Below are positions 1 through 10,396 of a DNA stretch of 64,000 nucleotides, piece by piece (position 1 is the first letter of the stretch; each line of letters starts with the position of its first letter). Source of the DNA: Hypoxylon rubiginosum. Lineage: Eukaryota; Ascomycota; Sordariomycetes; Xylariales; Hypoxylaceae. The position numbers were made by a program, and so were the translations under genes. The notes below the pieces were generated by a model. The model was not told where the DNA came from and did not search any database. It saw nothing but the letters and a program-made list of their open reading frames with translations. The stretch is from contig CADCXA010000024.1 in assembly GCA_902806565.1 (NCBI GenBank), positions 682,001 to 746,000 of the forward strand. The letters are read 5' to 3'.

Positions 1-267
1 TACGTCTCGATAGCCTCGGTGGCCGTGTCTGCCACCTCCGTGGTGACCGGGCCCCCAGGGCCCGGCTCCCCAACGACCCCAACCGCCGTGGCCGAACCAA
101 GGATTGTTAAAGTGGGCGGTGTCGAATGGAAACCCCTGGGGCAACTGAGGCCCAGCGTTGGCGTTGGCGTGGTCGACGCCTACACCAGCCCTCGTGGATG
201 GGTCAAACGATTGGATAAATTCCCAAAAGGGAGCTTGCTGATTGTTGTTATTGTTGTTGTTTGCCAT
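1..267 (-). CDS. Small heat-shock-like protein (HSP20-type), N-terminal part only
   Basis: Partial gene: the first 89 codons are visible and the rest lies beyond the left edge. The start is the ATG at 265-267 and the frame is open to base 1. The protein begins with a run of seven Asn after MA, then a FWEFIQSFDP segment, then a Gly/His/Trp/Pro-rich stretch (GWGRWG, GPGHHGGGRHGHRG). That layout, a short aromatic N-terminal motif followed by a Gly-rich linker ahead of an alpha-crystallin domain, resembles fungal HSP20-type chaperones as I know them. The alpha-crystallin domain itself is outside the window, so the family call is an inference. It is supported by the promoter: a TATA-like box about 97 bp upstream and three evenly spaced GAA units further up that form a step-type heat shock element. 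It is transcribed divergently from the WW-PhoD gene. Confidence 0.55.
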   Translation of the reverse strand, partial: MANNNNNNNQQAPFWEFIQSFDPSTRAGVGVDHANANAGPQLPQGFPFDTAHFNNPWFGHGGWGRWGAGPWGPGHHGGGRHGHRGYRDV

Positions 268-363
268 ATTGAAAAAGTCAAAATGCTGAGTAGTAGATTT
301 AAGATGTTTGAGAACTTGTTGTTAGGATGATATTAGATTGAACAAAGACCATCTAGTCTAACC

Positions 364-371
364 CTTATATA
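364..371 (-). promoter_or_regulatory. TATA-like box of the small heat-shock-like gene
   Basis: On the minus strand this reads TATATAAG. It sits about 97 bp upstream of the ATG at 267, a normal distance for a fungal TATA element. It is a position and motif match only. Confidence 0.5.
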
Positions 372-498
372 CACTTTGCTTCTCAAGGCTCCAGACTATA
401 CTACGCAACATACGTTGGCTCATGGCAAATGACTAACGCAAGTCAATCAGTCACTTACGACACAGATCAGTCAGAAATGTCTACGTAACTCGAGTCTC

Positions 499-521
499 GA
501 ACAGGTCAGAACACGCTAGAA
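499..521 (-). promoter_or_regulatory. Step-type heat shock element (three TTC units at 10-bp spacing)
   Basis: On the plus strand GAA occurs at 499-501, 509-511 and 519-521, exactly 10 bp apart. On the gene's strand this is TTC-N7-TTC-N7-TTC, the spacing described for step-type elements bound by yeast Hsf1. A fourth GAA lies at 474-476. The array is about 230-255 bp upstream of the minus-strand ATG at 267. The spacing is read directly; binding by Hsf1 is inferred. Confidence 0.55.
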
Positions 522-2238
522 AGCGTAGCCTAGCTGTGTCGTCCTGTCGCATATAGGCAGGATTTCCATGGTTGCCACGCGTCCCCGAGCACCAGATTCA
601 GACGGGTCGAGTGTAGTGGGAGGCGGCCTGATTGGTTAGTAGGTTAAGCCCCGAGTCCCGATCCCCATTTCGAGATGGCGTTTGTATGGGAGACGGGAGG
701 CGAAAATGTGGCTCATTTGGTAATTACCTAGGTAGTTTCGGATGCGAGAGAACAAGTCCGGTTTCCGAGATGTGATCTAAGCTTGAATCTTCGATATCAG
801 TCTAACTAGACCAAGGCAGACGGTCGATAACGTCTTTGCTCCGCGTCAGATTGTCGCCTCCCCGGTAGATGGGTTGCCTCGCACCCGAGTTTGATGGTTT
901 CGCGGCCGAGCTAAGTTCCGTCGTGCAAAAAGGATGACTGGTTGTGGCTTTCATCGGGAATTGTAATACTTTCCAGCCTCACCTTTAGTTGAGATGAGAA
1001 GAGCGATGCTGATTACCTAACACAACTTCTTCGTCGCATTTTCTGATAGCCCCTGAGGTGGTCAATGGGTCCCGAGAACAGAACACAGTTCCCCCCTCAG
1101 CCCCTATACAACCTCTTCGTAGTGAACCTGAGACTGAATAAGTCCGCATTCGAAAAGCGACACAGTATAATATTCATTCACTATTACTCTCAAATCTACC
1201 ACAGTATCAAGATAGTGAGATGTTAATATGACGGGGCTTTCTGACTCCCGAAAAGGTTTCTTTTTTTAAACGCGCTCCCGAGCGGTTCCCACGCGACGGG
1301 AAGGATCTGTCTGCAGCAGCGCATTGCATCGAACACACCCAATGAAGTACTCGTCGCATTATGTACGCTCTTAGGTATCCTCTATACCTACATGTAGGTA
1401 CTAAAGGTATACCATCTGCAGCCTCCAAAGTTTGGGTCGGTAGCCGCTCGGCCTAGTTCCCATCTGGTATCTTCCTCTCCTATGCCCACACGGCTAAGAC
1501 GGATCTAAAAGTCACGTAGGTAGTCCTTAGTTGTCTTATCACCTTGTCATGGACCTCTCATATCTATAGGAATATCACAGAGGTAAGGGGTAGTTTACCT
1601 ATCATTTCTTTTCATTGCTCGTCATGCTACATGCTACCAGACTGCAGACTAGAGCCCAACAAGTCAACTCGTGGTTTTAACACCTAACAACTATGGTCAA
1701 GTGGCTTTCGAGGTTAGAGCAATAGTAAGGGAAACCGGCAGACCCTGTCCATGTGAAGGGAGCCAGTATTTGTCGCGTCCTTTAGCAGGTCTCTTCGCGC
1801 ATTGGGCTGATTGGGCGCTTGGAAATACTGTCTGCTTCACCCATATTTCCCTATCCCTTAAGCGCCTACTTGAGGTCGACCAATCATCTGGCCTGTCGTA
1901 CAACCTGCCAAGCACCATGAGCCCACCGAGCCCGCAGACAAGATGCTTGCCCCCCCGCCATAGTCAATGTCCATACGGACAGACGGTTGGTCGCATATGA
2001 TAGACCTCGTCGAAGCCAACTCGTTCCCTCTCTGAATTTGTTTCATCTGCTCATGTCTGCATCGTCTGTGCCGTATACCTGATCGTTTCTATTTCCTTGG
2101 TCAGAGCAAGAGTCGTCAGCTTGAGCTTCAACACTGACCTCGAAACCAATCATCGCAACCCCACCTGTGCGATCCTGTGCGATCAGATCAACCCATCGCG
2201 CATACATTCTCCCCAAGTTCAGCTTGTCGAGAAGCTCC

Positions 2239-2246
2239 TATAAATA
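2239..2246 (+). promoter_or_regulatory. TATA box (TATAAATA) of the WW-PhoD gene
   Basis: TATAAATA lies 106 bp upstream of the chosen ATG at 2352. It is followed by a pyrimidine-rich stretch as is common around fungal transcription starts. Confidence 0.45.
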
Positions 2247-2351
2247 ACTTTTCCTCATATTTCCCGTGCGTCATCCCGCGTCTACTGCCTAGTACCTCTT
2301 GCGCCTGTTAGCTGCCCTGTACTCCGTGTACAGGAGAGTACATGAAACAGG

Positions 2352-5300
2352 ATGGACCGCCACGGAAGGCCTGACGAGGAGATGTTCCTCAGCAAACCTA
2401 CCGAGGATTGCGACAGCCCTACCATCGAACCTCTACGCATATTCAAGCCCCAGAGCCCTAAACCCGCCTCGGACCGGTTCAGGTATCCCGCATCGGCGTC
2501 TTCCCAGCCGACCTTCCCCTTGCCGCCGGGCGCCTCGAGCTCGGCTGCGCCTTTGCCGTACCCTGAGGATGACGACGATCATCGGATAGCTCAGCCCGCC
2601 CAGTCAAGTCGACCCCCGTACCCAGCCGACGGCCGTCGTCCGTCGGGCAATAAGCTCTACATAAGTCCCACAAGCTCCATGCAGTTAGACGCCATGAACG
2701 ATACGACGCCGCGAATAGATACTAGCCCTACCGAGAAGAGACCTGGCCTAGCCGAACGACGCGGAACCGCTCCTAAGCCTTTACCAGGAGCTCTTAGCCC
2801 CGGTAGCCCGCCAGCAGACGACGGCGGGCTCTTCGCAAAACCTCTAGTCAACCAGCCTAAGCCTGCTGCTGCCGCTCCCAACTTCCCAGACTATCACCAT
2901 AAACCTTACTATCCCCCACCTAGAGGAAGCTCGGCAGCGTCGAACTCGAGCTCGAACAGCAATGCGCGGCCCCAGGCGAATGAGGACAACTACCTCAAGA
3001 TGCCGCAAGACAATGGCGTAAACCGGTTCGCTTCCACAGCCTCTACATCAACTACAAGGGCAAGTCGAGGATCCCCGCCTCCGCCTGAGACTCCCATCGT
3101 CGAGCCCGGCAGCATCCCGGGCGGGGGTATCGAGGCGCGATATGCGGCGGCTGGCATATCTGGAACTGCGACTCTTAACAGTCTTCAGAGCTCAGCAGCC
3201 GCTCAGCGATTAGCGCAGTATGGCCAACACCCGGCTACGCAGCAGCAGCCTGCCCGTCCCTGGACGCCGACGGAATCTCCTGACCAACAGCCACATGGAC
3301 CTCCCACCGTCTACCAGGGAGCAAATCCTGTCGCCAGCCCTACTGCCTCGAGCTTCAGCGCCCAAGCAGCGCGACCATCAAACATTAACACAGGTGGCAA
3401 CCCAGCTCTCCAGATCAGTGTGCTGGAGCAAGATTTCCAACGGATGCAAATGTCACCGAGTCCTCCCCCAGCATATTCTAGCATCACTCCTAGCGGAGGC
3501 TCTTCAGCATACCCTAACGAAAAGCCACGGCCTAGTCAACCGAGCTCAAGCGCGGGACCGGCCCAACCTCCCCAGCAGGCGGCAACCCCACCGAAAAAGC
3601 AAGCCGAGATAGCAGCTGGTCTCGCATCTCCGGCTTTGCAACATCCCGGGCACCCTGCGTTTGCGAACGATCCGAGGCCCGAAAGCCAGCCCAATGGGCA
3701 GCCAGTGCAAGTCGTTACTCACACCCCCTCGCCATTCCAAGGGCAAGGTCCTACCTCGCCGCCGCCCTTACCAGAGGGTTGGATCGCACATCTCGACCAG
3801 AATTCTGGCCAGTACTATTATATCCATCTAGCAACACAGGCCACCCAGTGGGAATTCCCCAAGGGGCCAAACCCTATCCAACACGACGTTGCGCCTCTGT
3901 CTCCCACCGCATCAACCTATGGCAACCCTCTCGGTTCGCCGATGTTCGGCAAGCAGAGCGCGATGGCGTCTCCCATGTTCCCGCCGCATACTCCTGGCTA
4001 TGCGGAGAGTATCATGAGCGTTGCGACGGCCACACCAACTGCCGCCGGCTTCACGGGACCGCCTGGTGTGGATATGTACAAGGTCCAGCCGACGAACGGC
4101 GTCTACTTTGGACCCTATCTTCGATATACGAACATGGATATCGAGAAGGGTAGATGGTTAGGCAGCATCCTCATAGTCACGGATGCGCCTCAGCCGCCCA
4201 CGATCCACCTCCATCTCAGCGTCGACCTGTCGCCGAACCCCCGCCAGCTCGTGCCTCACTCCATCTACACGCACCAAAGATGGCAGTTCTTCAAGTACGA
4301 GATCGACCTGCAGATGGGCGAAGGCGGCACGGACAGGTGGACGTACGCGGTGACGTCGCACCTCGGCTGCACCCGGTACGAGTTCGTGGTCGCGGGCCGG
4401 AGCGAGACGAACTGGCGCTTCATCGCGCACTCGGGCAACGACTTCGCGGCCAGCACGTCGCAGAACGAGCGCAGCAAGCTCGGCGGGCTCGGGTTCATGT
4501 GGAAGGACGTGCTGCAGAAGAACGTCGACTGCGGCGGCTTCCACGTCCAGATCGGGCTGGGCGACCAGATCTACGGCGACCGCCTGTGGAAGGAGGTGCC
4601 GCTGCTGAAGCAGTGGCTCGCCATGCCGGGCAAGGAGAACCGGAAGAACGCCTCGTGGACGGCGCGCCACGAGGAGGACGTGACGCACGCGTATTTTCAT
4701 TTCTACACTAGCCACTTCGATCAGCCGTTCCTCCGTGAGGCGTTCGCTCAGATTCCTCACATCTGTCAGATTGACGACCATGACATGTAAGTCTATAATT
4801 GCAATATTGTTTTTTACTTCTATTTATAACAAATGACTTGTGCTGACTAGCTTCTAGCTTTGATGGCTACGGCTCGTACCCGGACTACATGCAGAACTCG
4901 CAGATGTTCAAAAACATCGGGCGGGTGGCCGTGGACATGTACCTGCTCTTCCAGCACCACACGACGCTGGAGGTGCTCCGGAACGTCGGCCACGACCTGG
5001 ACCTGTTCACGGTGACGGGCCAGGGCTGGCACTTCGTCAAGTACCTGGGGCCGGCCGTAGTCGTGGCGGGCGTGGACCTGCGGTCGGAGCGGACGCAGAG
5101 CCGCGTGCTGGCGGGCCCGACGTACCAGGGGATCTTCCCCAAGATCGCCATGCTGCCACCGAGCGTCCAGCACTGCCTCTGGATGCTGTCGGTGCCCCTC
5201 GTGTACCCGCGGCTCGACACGGTCGAGAGCCTGGCCAACACGTTCGCGACGGGCAAGAAGGCCGTCAACACCACGTACAACGTCCTCGGAAAGGTGACGA

Positions 5301-6112
5301 GCTCGGTGGCGGGGATCGTCGGCGGCAAGGACATGGTCGCGCAGGGGTTCAGCCAGGTCAAGAAGGCGGTCGGCAAGTCGGGGCTCATGGGCAACGTGGT
5401 GAACCAGTTCGGCGACCTAGATATAGGCGAGATTCTGAAGGACATGTGGACGCACGATACGAAAGACTTGGAGCGGACGTATTTCATCCGCACGCTGCAG
5501 GGCATCTCGCATCAGAAGGGGCTGCGCATGACGTTCTTGTCCGGAGGTATGTTTTATTTCCCCTTTCTTTTCTCTTTCCTTTCTTTCCATGTTTTTCTTT
5601 AGATATCATCACCTGCTAACCACTCCCAAATTATAGACGTCAACGCGGCAGGCGCAGGCCTAGTGCACGACCCGGCGCACCCGAGCGACCACAAGACCAT
5701 GTACCAGATCATCACGTCGCCGATCGTGGCGGCGCCGGCGGCCCACTACATCCTCAAGATGCTGCACAACAACCGGACGCATTACATCCCCGCCAACGGC
5801 CAGCGGTCGTCGACGGGCGAGGTCAGCGACACGAAGGAGGACATGATGGAGATCTTCCACACCGACGCCAGCGGCAACCCGCGCGAGCTCAAGAAGCTCA
5901 TGGGCCGCCGCAACTACGTCGCCGTCCTCGCCTACGACCCCGACGCCGTGCCCTCCACCCCGTACGGTCCGCTGCCCTCGAACGGTTCCGGGGGAGGAAG
6001 TCTTAGCAAGCTGAGTCTTGCTGTTGATTTCGTGGTCCAGGGCGACGGCGCGTTTACCACGCCGACGAAGTACGGGCCGGTTATCGTGCCGCATCTTGAG
6101 TTTGGGCGGTAA
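2352..6112 (+). CDS. WW domain plus PhoD-like phosphatase protein
   Basis: Three exons, 2352-4786, 4858-5546 and 5637-6112, give 1199 residues. Introns have GTAAGT/TAG and GTATGT/TAG ends, the second with a CTAAC branch site. Residues 1-470 are Pro/Ser-rich and probably disordered. A WW domain (LPEGW ... QWEFP) lies at about 473-503. From about 584 to 1165 there is a PhoD-type metallophosphatase domain: GDQIYGD near 737, DDHDIFDGYGSYPD across the first splice junction near 812, and GDVNAAG near 1042, where many PhoD proteins have GDVH. PhoD enzymes are metal-dependent phosphomono- or diesterases; the substrate here is unknown. The WW domain suggests recruitment by a proline-motif partner. The catalytic half is strikingly GC-rich at third codon positions compared with the N-terminal half. 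It converges on the phosphomannomutase gene. Confidence 0.9.
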
Positions 6113-6852
6113 AGGAGGGAGACGAATGGGGAGCAACTACTAGGCTGCTTTTTTTTTAATGATCAATGATGACATATTACGGGGACGAGTACGAAGCATA
6201 CCTAATGTTTGGCACTATATACTTTAACTACGAGTTGGTTGGTTGTCGTAAGCACAGCGAAGCGAGGATCTTGCGAATTTTTTTAAAGGTACCTCATTAT
6301 TTTGCCTTGGTTTTTGGATATACAATCAGTATATATATATACCTAGGTAGCTTAGCTGTGACGGAATGACGAATATAAATTTATGAAAGATATATCGGCG
6401 TAACTCTTTTGCGGTGAAATCGACATGTTTTAGATTATATCTAGGGAGCTATTACAGTAGGTAGGGGGCAATAGATTTGACTTTCTACAGAGTATCAGAT
6501 ATTGGCTTCGATTAACAAACACAAAGACGCTGAAAGTGAGTTGAATGATTTGATTATATTTCGACCGAAAATATTTACGAGTTTTAGGAGCCGATGTAGA
6601 CAGTCATGAGGTATCTATAAGCTTCCTAATTAAACGAAACGCATGAGGCGTTCTCTATATGTGATATGTATCACCTTTTGTTCTTGTTCCCCCTTTTTCT
6701 TTACCTAGGATAAAATCGCCTTTGACATCTACTAGGTTCTTAGGAGGTAGGGAGTTACCTATCGTCAACTTAACGGAAACTCTTTTTCATCCCCGTATTA
6801 CCTCACTTCTCCCCCGATCCTCACGTTTTCTAGCTTTCTTCATTTTTACACC
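6113..6852. other. Convergent intergenic region (3' ends of WW-PhoD and phosphomannomutase)
   Basis: About 740 bp, AT-rich, without a recognisable gene. It should contain both 3' UTRs and polyadenylation signals. A TACCTAGGTA copy sits at 6340-6349 directly after an (AT)n run. Confidence 0.6.
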
Positions 6853-7786
6853 TCACAGGTCGAAGGTCTCTTTTATTTGCCTGAGGCAGTCCTCGGGCCC
6901 GGTGACGGAGTGGCCGATGGTGCGGGGGTCGACGTAGATCTCGTAGTCGTTGCCGCCCTTCATGGTCTTGTCGCCGAAGAAGTGGACGGTGGTGAACTGG
7001 ACGCCGCCGGGCTTCTTGGCCTCGTCCTCCAGGTGCTTCAGGCAGTACGTCTTGTCCCAGCCGTGCGGGAACACGTCGAAGGAGATCTGGCCGCCGATGG
7101 AGAAGCTGCGTTCGGGGTGGCAAGCCGTGTTAGCTTTATTTCTTTATTCTTCCCTCCCTTCTCCTCTCTTGCTCTGCTTATATATATATACATAAGGGTA
7201 TTGTATAAGGCGGGTAGGACAACACTCACGTCAGACCCATGTGGGCAAACTTCTCCCGCATCTTGCCGACCATGGTCTCGCGGATCTTGTGCTCCTCGTC
7301 GTACTTCTGGTAGTCGTGGCGCTCCTGGGTGCTGGCGTTGCGGCCGATGGGGGAGACGTTGATCATGCCGTTGCGGAACTCGACGAAGGTGCCGCGCTTG
7401 ATGGGGATGTCGAGATCGGCGATGTAGTGCAGAATCCAACGGACGAGCTCCTTGTAGGGGTCCTCGCCGAGCCACTTGATGAAGCTGTTGCTCGGCAGCT
7501 CGGCGCCCATCTTGAAGGCCGTCAGCCCGTTCTCGCTGAAGCAGAAGTCGAACATGGAGGTGACCGGCCGGTCCGCGGCGCCCAGCTGCTCCTGCTGCTT
7601 CACCAGGTTCGAGCCTCCCACGTACCCGATGGCTACCTTCTGCCGCAGCCGCTCGAGGGTATGCAGCATCTCGGGGGAGACGGCGAGGCGCGCCGGCGTT
7701 AGGGTCTCGTCTACGTCGAACAGGGCGATGGTGTTCTTGAGGGGGCGGTCCTCAAGCGGAGGATAGGGGGGAGCGCCGGCGTCCAT
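6853..7786 (-). CDS. sec53: Phosphomannomutase
   Basis: Two exons on the minus strand, 7230-7786 and 6853-7105, separated by a 124-nt intron (GTGAGT..CAG), give 269 residues, a normal length for eukaryotic phosphomannomutase. The enzyme interconverts mannose-6-phosphate and mannose-1-phosphate in the cytosol, feeding GDP-mannose for N-glycosylation, O-mannosylation, GPI anchors and cell-wall mannan. Family marks include the HAD motif FDVDETL (nucleophile Asp24, general acid Asp26), [44 protein letters not shown] and [16 protein letters not shown] near the C-terminus. Joining the exons restores the expected [15 protein letters not shown] region exactly in phase. Nothing appears truncated. Confidence 0.97.
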
Positions 7787-9318
7787 GGTGTCCTTTTGTT
7801 CGTTTTGCTTCGAAGACTGGTTTAGTGGTCAGCGAGAGAGCTGTAAGATCGTGTGTGTCCTCAATTGATCACGGTAGTAGTTTTACAATTTGCTAGGAAT
7901 TGGACTTGCCTTTATACAGAGGTAGAGAAAAGATCGACGGACAATTAGACCCCTGTCAGCACCTGGAGGGGAGAAGAGGCGCAGAGGGGCACTTTGTTAA
8001 TTCGTGTTAAAATTGGAGGCGGTCAAGGATTAGGGGGGTAGATAGTGGGAGGGGGGGAAGGATGCACCAATTGAAGCTTCATCTACCCCGCGTGCCTGTA
8101 TGCTGGGCGCTAGCTTGGCTTATTTGGGTAACCTGCATATGCATTTACCGTACCTTATCGATAGGGCTATAGCTTATCACTGGTTCATTTGTTCAGCTCT
8201 CTTAATAGAGACAACTTACTTGCACACTTGCACTCGTCACTTTTACGCTTTCAACGCTTCCAACACTTCCATCGTTTCCGACGCCAAAAGGACAGATGGG
8301 GACCATCAATTGTAATGAGGTCTTTTGTTGACACCTAGATCCTGTCAGAAATGTCAGAAATGATATGATCACATCCATCACATCCATCCATCACACGCGT
8401 CTCGAGGCTGATGTTGAGACTTATAATTGAACAGGTTGTCCATTTCAGGGTTTGTAATTATCTAATTTCCTTGAAACGAAACGAGCCACGCAATCGACAT
8501 AGCCATATGACTCAACGCCGGCGACTCTACTTGTCTAATCTCGTATTCATCTCTCGTCTTTATTTTCCCCTCGCATGTGATGCTATCGAGGTTACGCTTC
8601 CCTTGCGTCGTTGAGCTTCTTAACATGTGCCGGCCACTACTTCGCAGCCTTCCAGCAACTCCATGTTATGGCATATTGGCCACATACACAACAACTTCAA
8701 TGCTGGCAATTCTAATATAGTCTCAGTCTTATAAGACGGTTGAGTTATCACGTGCTTCTATCTCAATTATATTCTAAGATGTGTAGTTGTTTATAGCTTT
8801 TGAATCTTATGATGGCATTTCAAGGACGACTGTTTACTACGTGAACTCTATACAAGCATACGTGTTATAAAAGCCTTACCTACAACTAAGGAAAACCAAT
8901 AAACTCATTGAATTGTGTTCTACGAAGCCTGATTTTTCTGTGCCTCACTGGAACTCGGGAGCTCCAGGGGCTTTCCTTTGACAACACACTCTACCTCGTC
9001 TTTTCAAGTTTCAAGTTACATTTCATTAGAGACCTTAGATACCATGAGTTTATTCTGCTTTCACGATACTATTCTTTACCTACGCTGCTCTCTCTTCAAC
9101 ATTCTTCAACCTCTTGTATTTTTGTCTGCCATAAATTAAGGAAAGTCGTAGTAGCGAACGTGCCATGTCCATTCCCCTTTCCCCCTTTTCCCTCCAGCTC
9201 AAGTCCATCATCTCTCGCGACGATCTACCAGGAGCCTAAGCACCATTCTATCCTTACATAACTGTCATATCCCGTATAGCCCTACACCATCTTCGACTTC
9301 GATCAACCTCCAGCACCC
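7787..9318. other. Intergenic region between phosphomannomutase and the small hydrophilic gene
   Basis: About 1.5 kb holding the phosphomannomutase promoter and the 3' end of the next minus-strand gene. Short open frames here are low complexity and I could not recognise any as a gene. No clear TATA box was found for the phosphomannomutase gene. Confidence 0.55.
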
Positions 9319-9679
9319 TTAAGCTTTCTTCGCTCCTATTTCGCCGTTAGCATACGCATTTAACTACTCTCACCTTACCTTCCCTCCCGGCAACCGCATA
9401 GGTAGGTAGGTACTAGGTAGGTACTAGGTGCTAGGGAAGCTCAGACTTACCGCTGCCGCCCTTCTTCGCCTCGCCGGCCCCCGCGTCCTCTCTGTGCTGG
9501 CCCATGGCGCGCTCGATCCGCCCCATCACCTCGAGCCTGGCCTTCTCGGTGCCCTGCTGCTGCTTCTTGTCGGCCTCGGGACCTTGCGTAGCCTTCTGGT
9601 CGGCGGTGGCGGTCTTCGCGGTGTCGTTGCCCTTTGGCTGGGCGGTGGTCTTGTCGTCTCCGGTATTGGTGGAAGTCAT
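9319..9679 (-). CDS. Small hydrophilic protein of unknown function (81 residues)
   Basis: Two exons, 9451-9679 and 9319-9335. The first ends at a strong GTAAGT donor. The acceptor AATAG follows a GCTAAC branch site, and the last coding exon is only 17 nt, adding GAKKA and a stop. Without splicing the frame would run to a stop at 9431. The protein is almost entirely charged and polar (Thr, Lys, Asp, Gln, Gly), with no membrane segment or signal peptide and one likely helix around ARLEVMGRIERAMGQH. I do not recognise a named family. The composition recalls small stress- or conidiation-related hydrophilic proteins, but that is only a resemblance. A TATA-like box lies about 180 bp upstream. Confidence 0.6.
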
Positions 9680-10396
9680 CTTTGCGTGTGGTTGTTGAAT
9701 AGTGGTGTAGAGGGCTTGGTGCGAGGATAATGAGGGTGAAAAGGTTGATAAGTAGGGAGGCAGCGGTTTACTTGAGTGGTTGTTAAATTTGAATGGAGGC
9801 TCAAAGTGTTGGACTCTGGAAAGGAGATCTCTAAATGAGCAGGAAGATACCTTGCCTTTTTATATCTTATAGTTATTGCTGTGCTACCCCTGAATTTTCC
9901 TAGTGTATCTATTCTGTCGCGCTTGTGCAATATGATTGCGTGGCCTCCCAACACAGGTAGCTGTTTGTGGCCCGAGGCCATCTCAGCTCAAGTGCACCTG
10001 AGCTGACCCCTTAGTAACTATGAGCAACCTCCAGGCCACGGCATCGTGTGTTAGTAAGACTTTGCCAGACACTCTACAAAGCTCTCGTGCGGAAAGGAGA
10101 GTCGCAGAATGGCCGACGTATATCACGAGGACGTCGTGAATAGCGACCTCAGCTACACTTAACGGCCTCATGTAACTCCGTACTAACCTGTCCTGCGATG
10201 GAAGCGCTTGCACCCGAAAGGCCACGATATACATACATCCCGAGAGGACGACGCTAAACTGAATTTCATTGTTACTCTGGTATTCTATGCTGACTAGGCT
10301 GATGGATAAAAACAAATCGCACCAATCCCTCTCTTGTCGTACTCGTAACCCTTTTCATAGTCTCATACGGGATATTCGATATTAATACACAAACTC
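9680..10396. other. Intergenic region between the small hydrophilic gene and the exchanger gene
   Basis: About 0.7 kb containing the promoter and leader of the small gene and the 3' UTR of the exchanger gene upstream. An open frame on the minus strand (9676-9981) lies in the leader of the small gene; it has no family features and I do not call it. Confidence 0.5.
9855..9864 (-). promoter_or_regulatory. TATA box of the small hydrophilic gene
   Basis: On the minus strand this reads TATAAAAAGG, about 180 bp upstream of the ATG at 9679. The long leader implied is plausible for a fungal gene. Motif match only. Confidence 0.5.

Larger units (their letters stand above)
268..2351. other. Divergent intergenic region between the small HSP-like and WW-PhoD genes
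   Basis: About 2.1 kb with no convincing coding sequence; the small open frames here are short and of biased composition. It holds the heat shock element and TATA-like box of the left gene, a copy of TACCTAGGTA at 725-734, a perfect 16-bp palindrome at 1385-1400, and a TATAAATA box at 2239-2246 that probably belongs to the WW-PhoD gene. Confidence 0.6.

Noticed and set aside
19..330. Plus-strand open frame of 103 codons at the left edge
   Set aside because: It lies opposite the minus-strand HSP-like frame and its sequence (VVIVVV run) is the reverse reading of an Asn repeat. The minus-strand frame has the better protein logic and promoter.
4154..4781. Long open frames on both strands over the PhoD domain (185 and 207 codons)
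   Set aside because: These are shadows produced by GC-ending codons. They are Arg/Ala/Pro/Val-rich without domains, while the true frame carries the PhoD motifs.
5660..6136. Minus-strand frame of 158 codons over the third WW-PhoD exon
   Set aside because: Arg/Val-rich shadow of a GC-ending coding exon; no family feature.
7241..7702. Plus-strand frame of 153 codons opposite phosphomannomutase
   Set aside because: Leu/Val-rich shadow of the phosphomannomutase exon, which has clear catalytic motifs.
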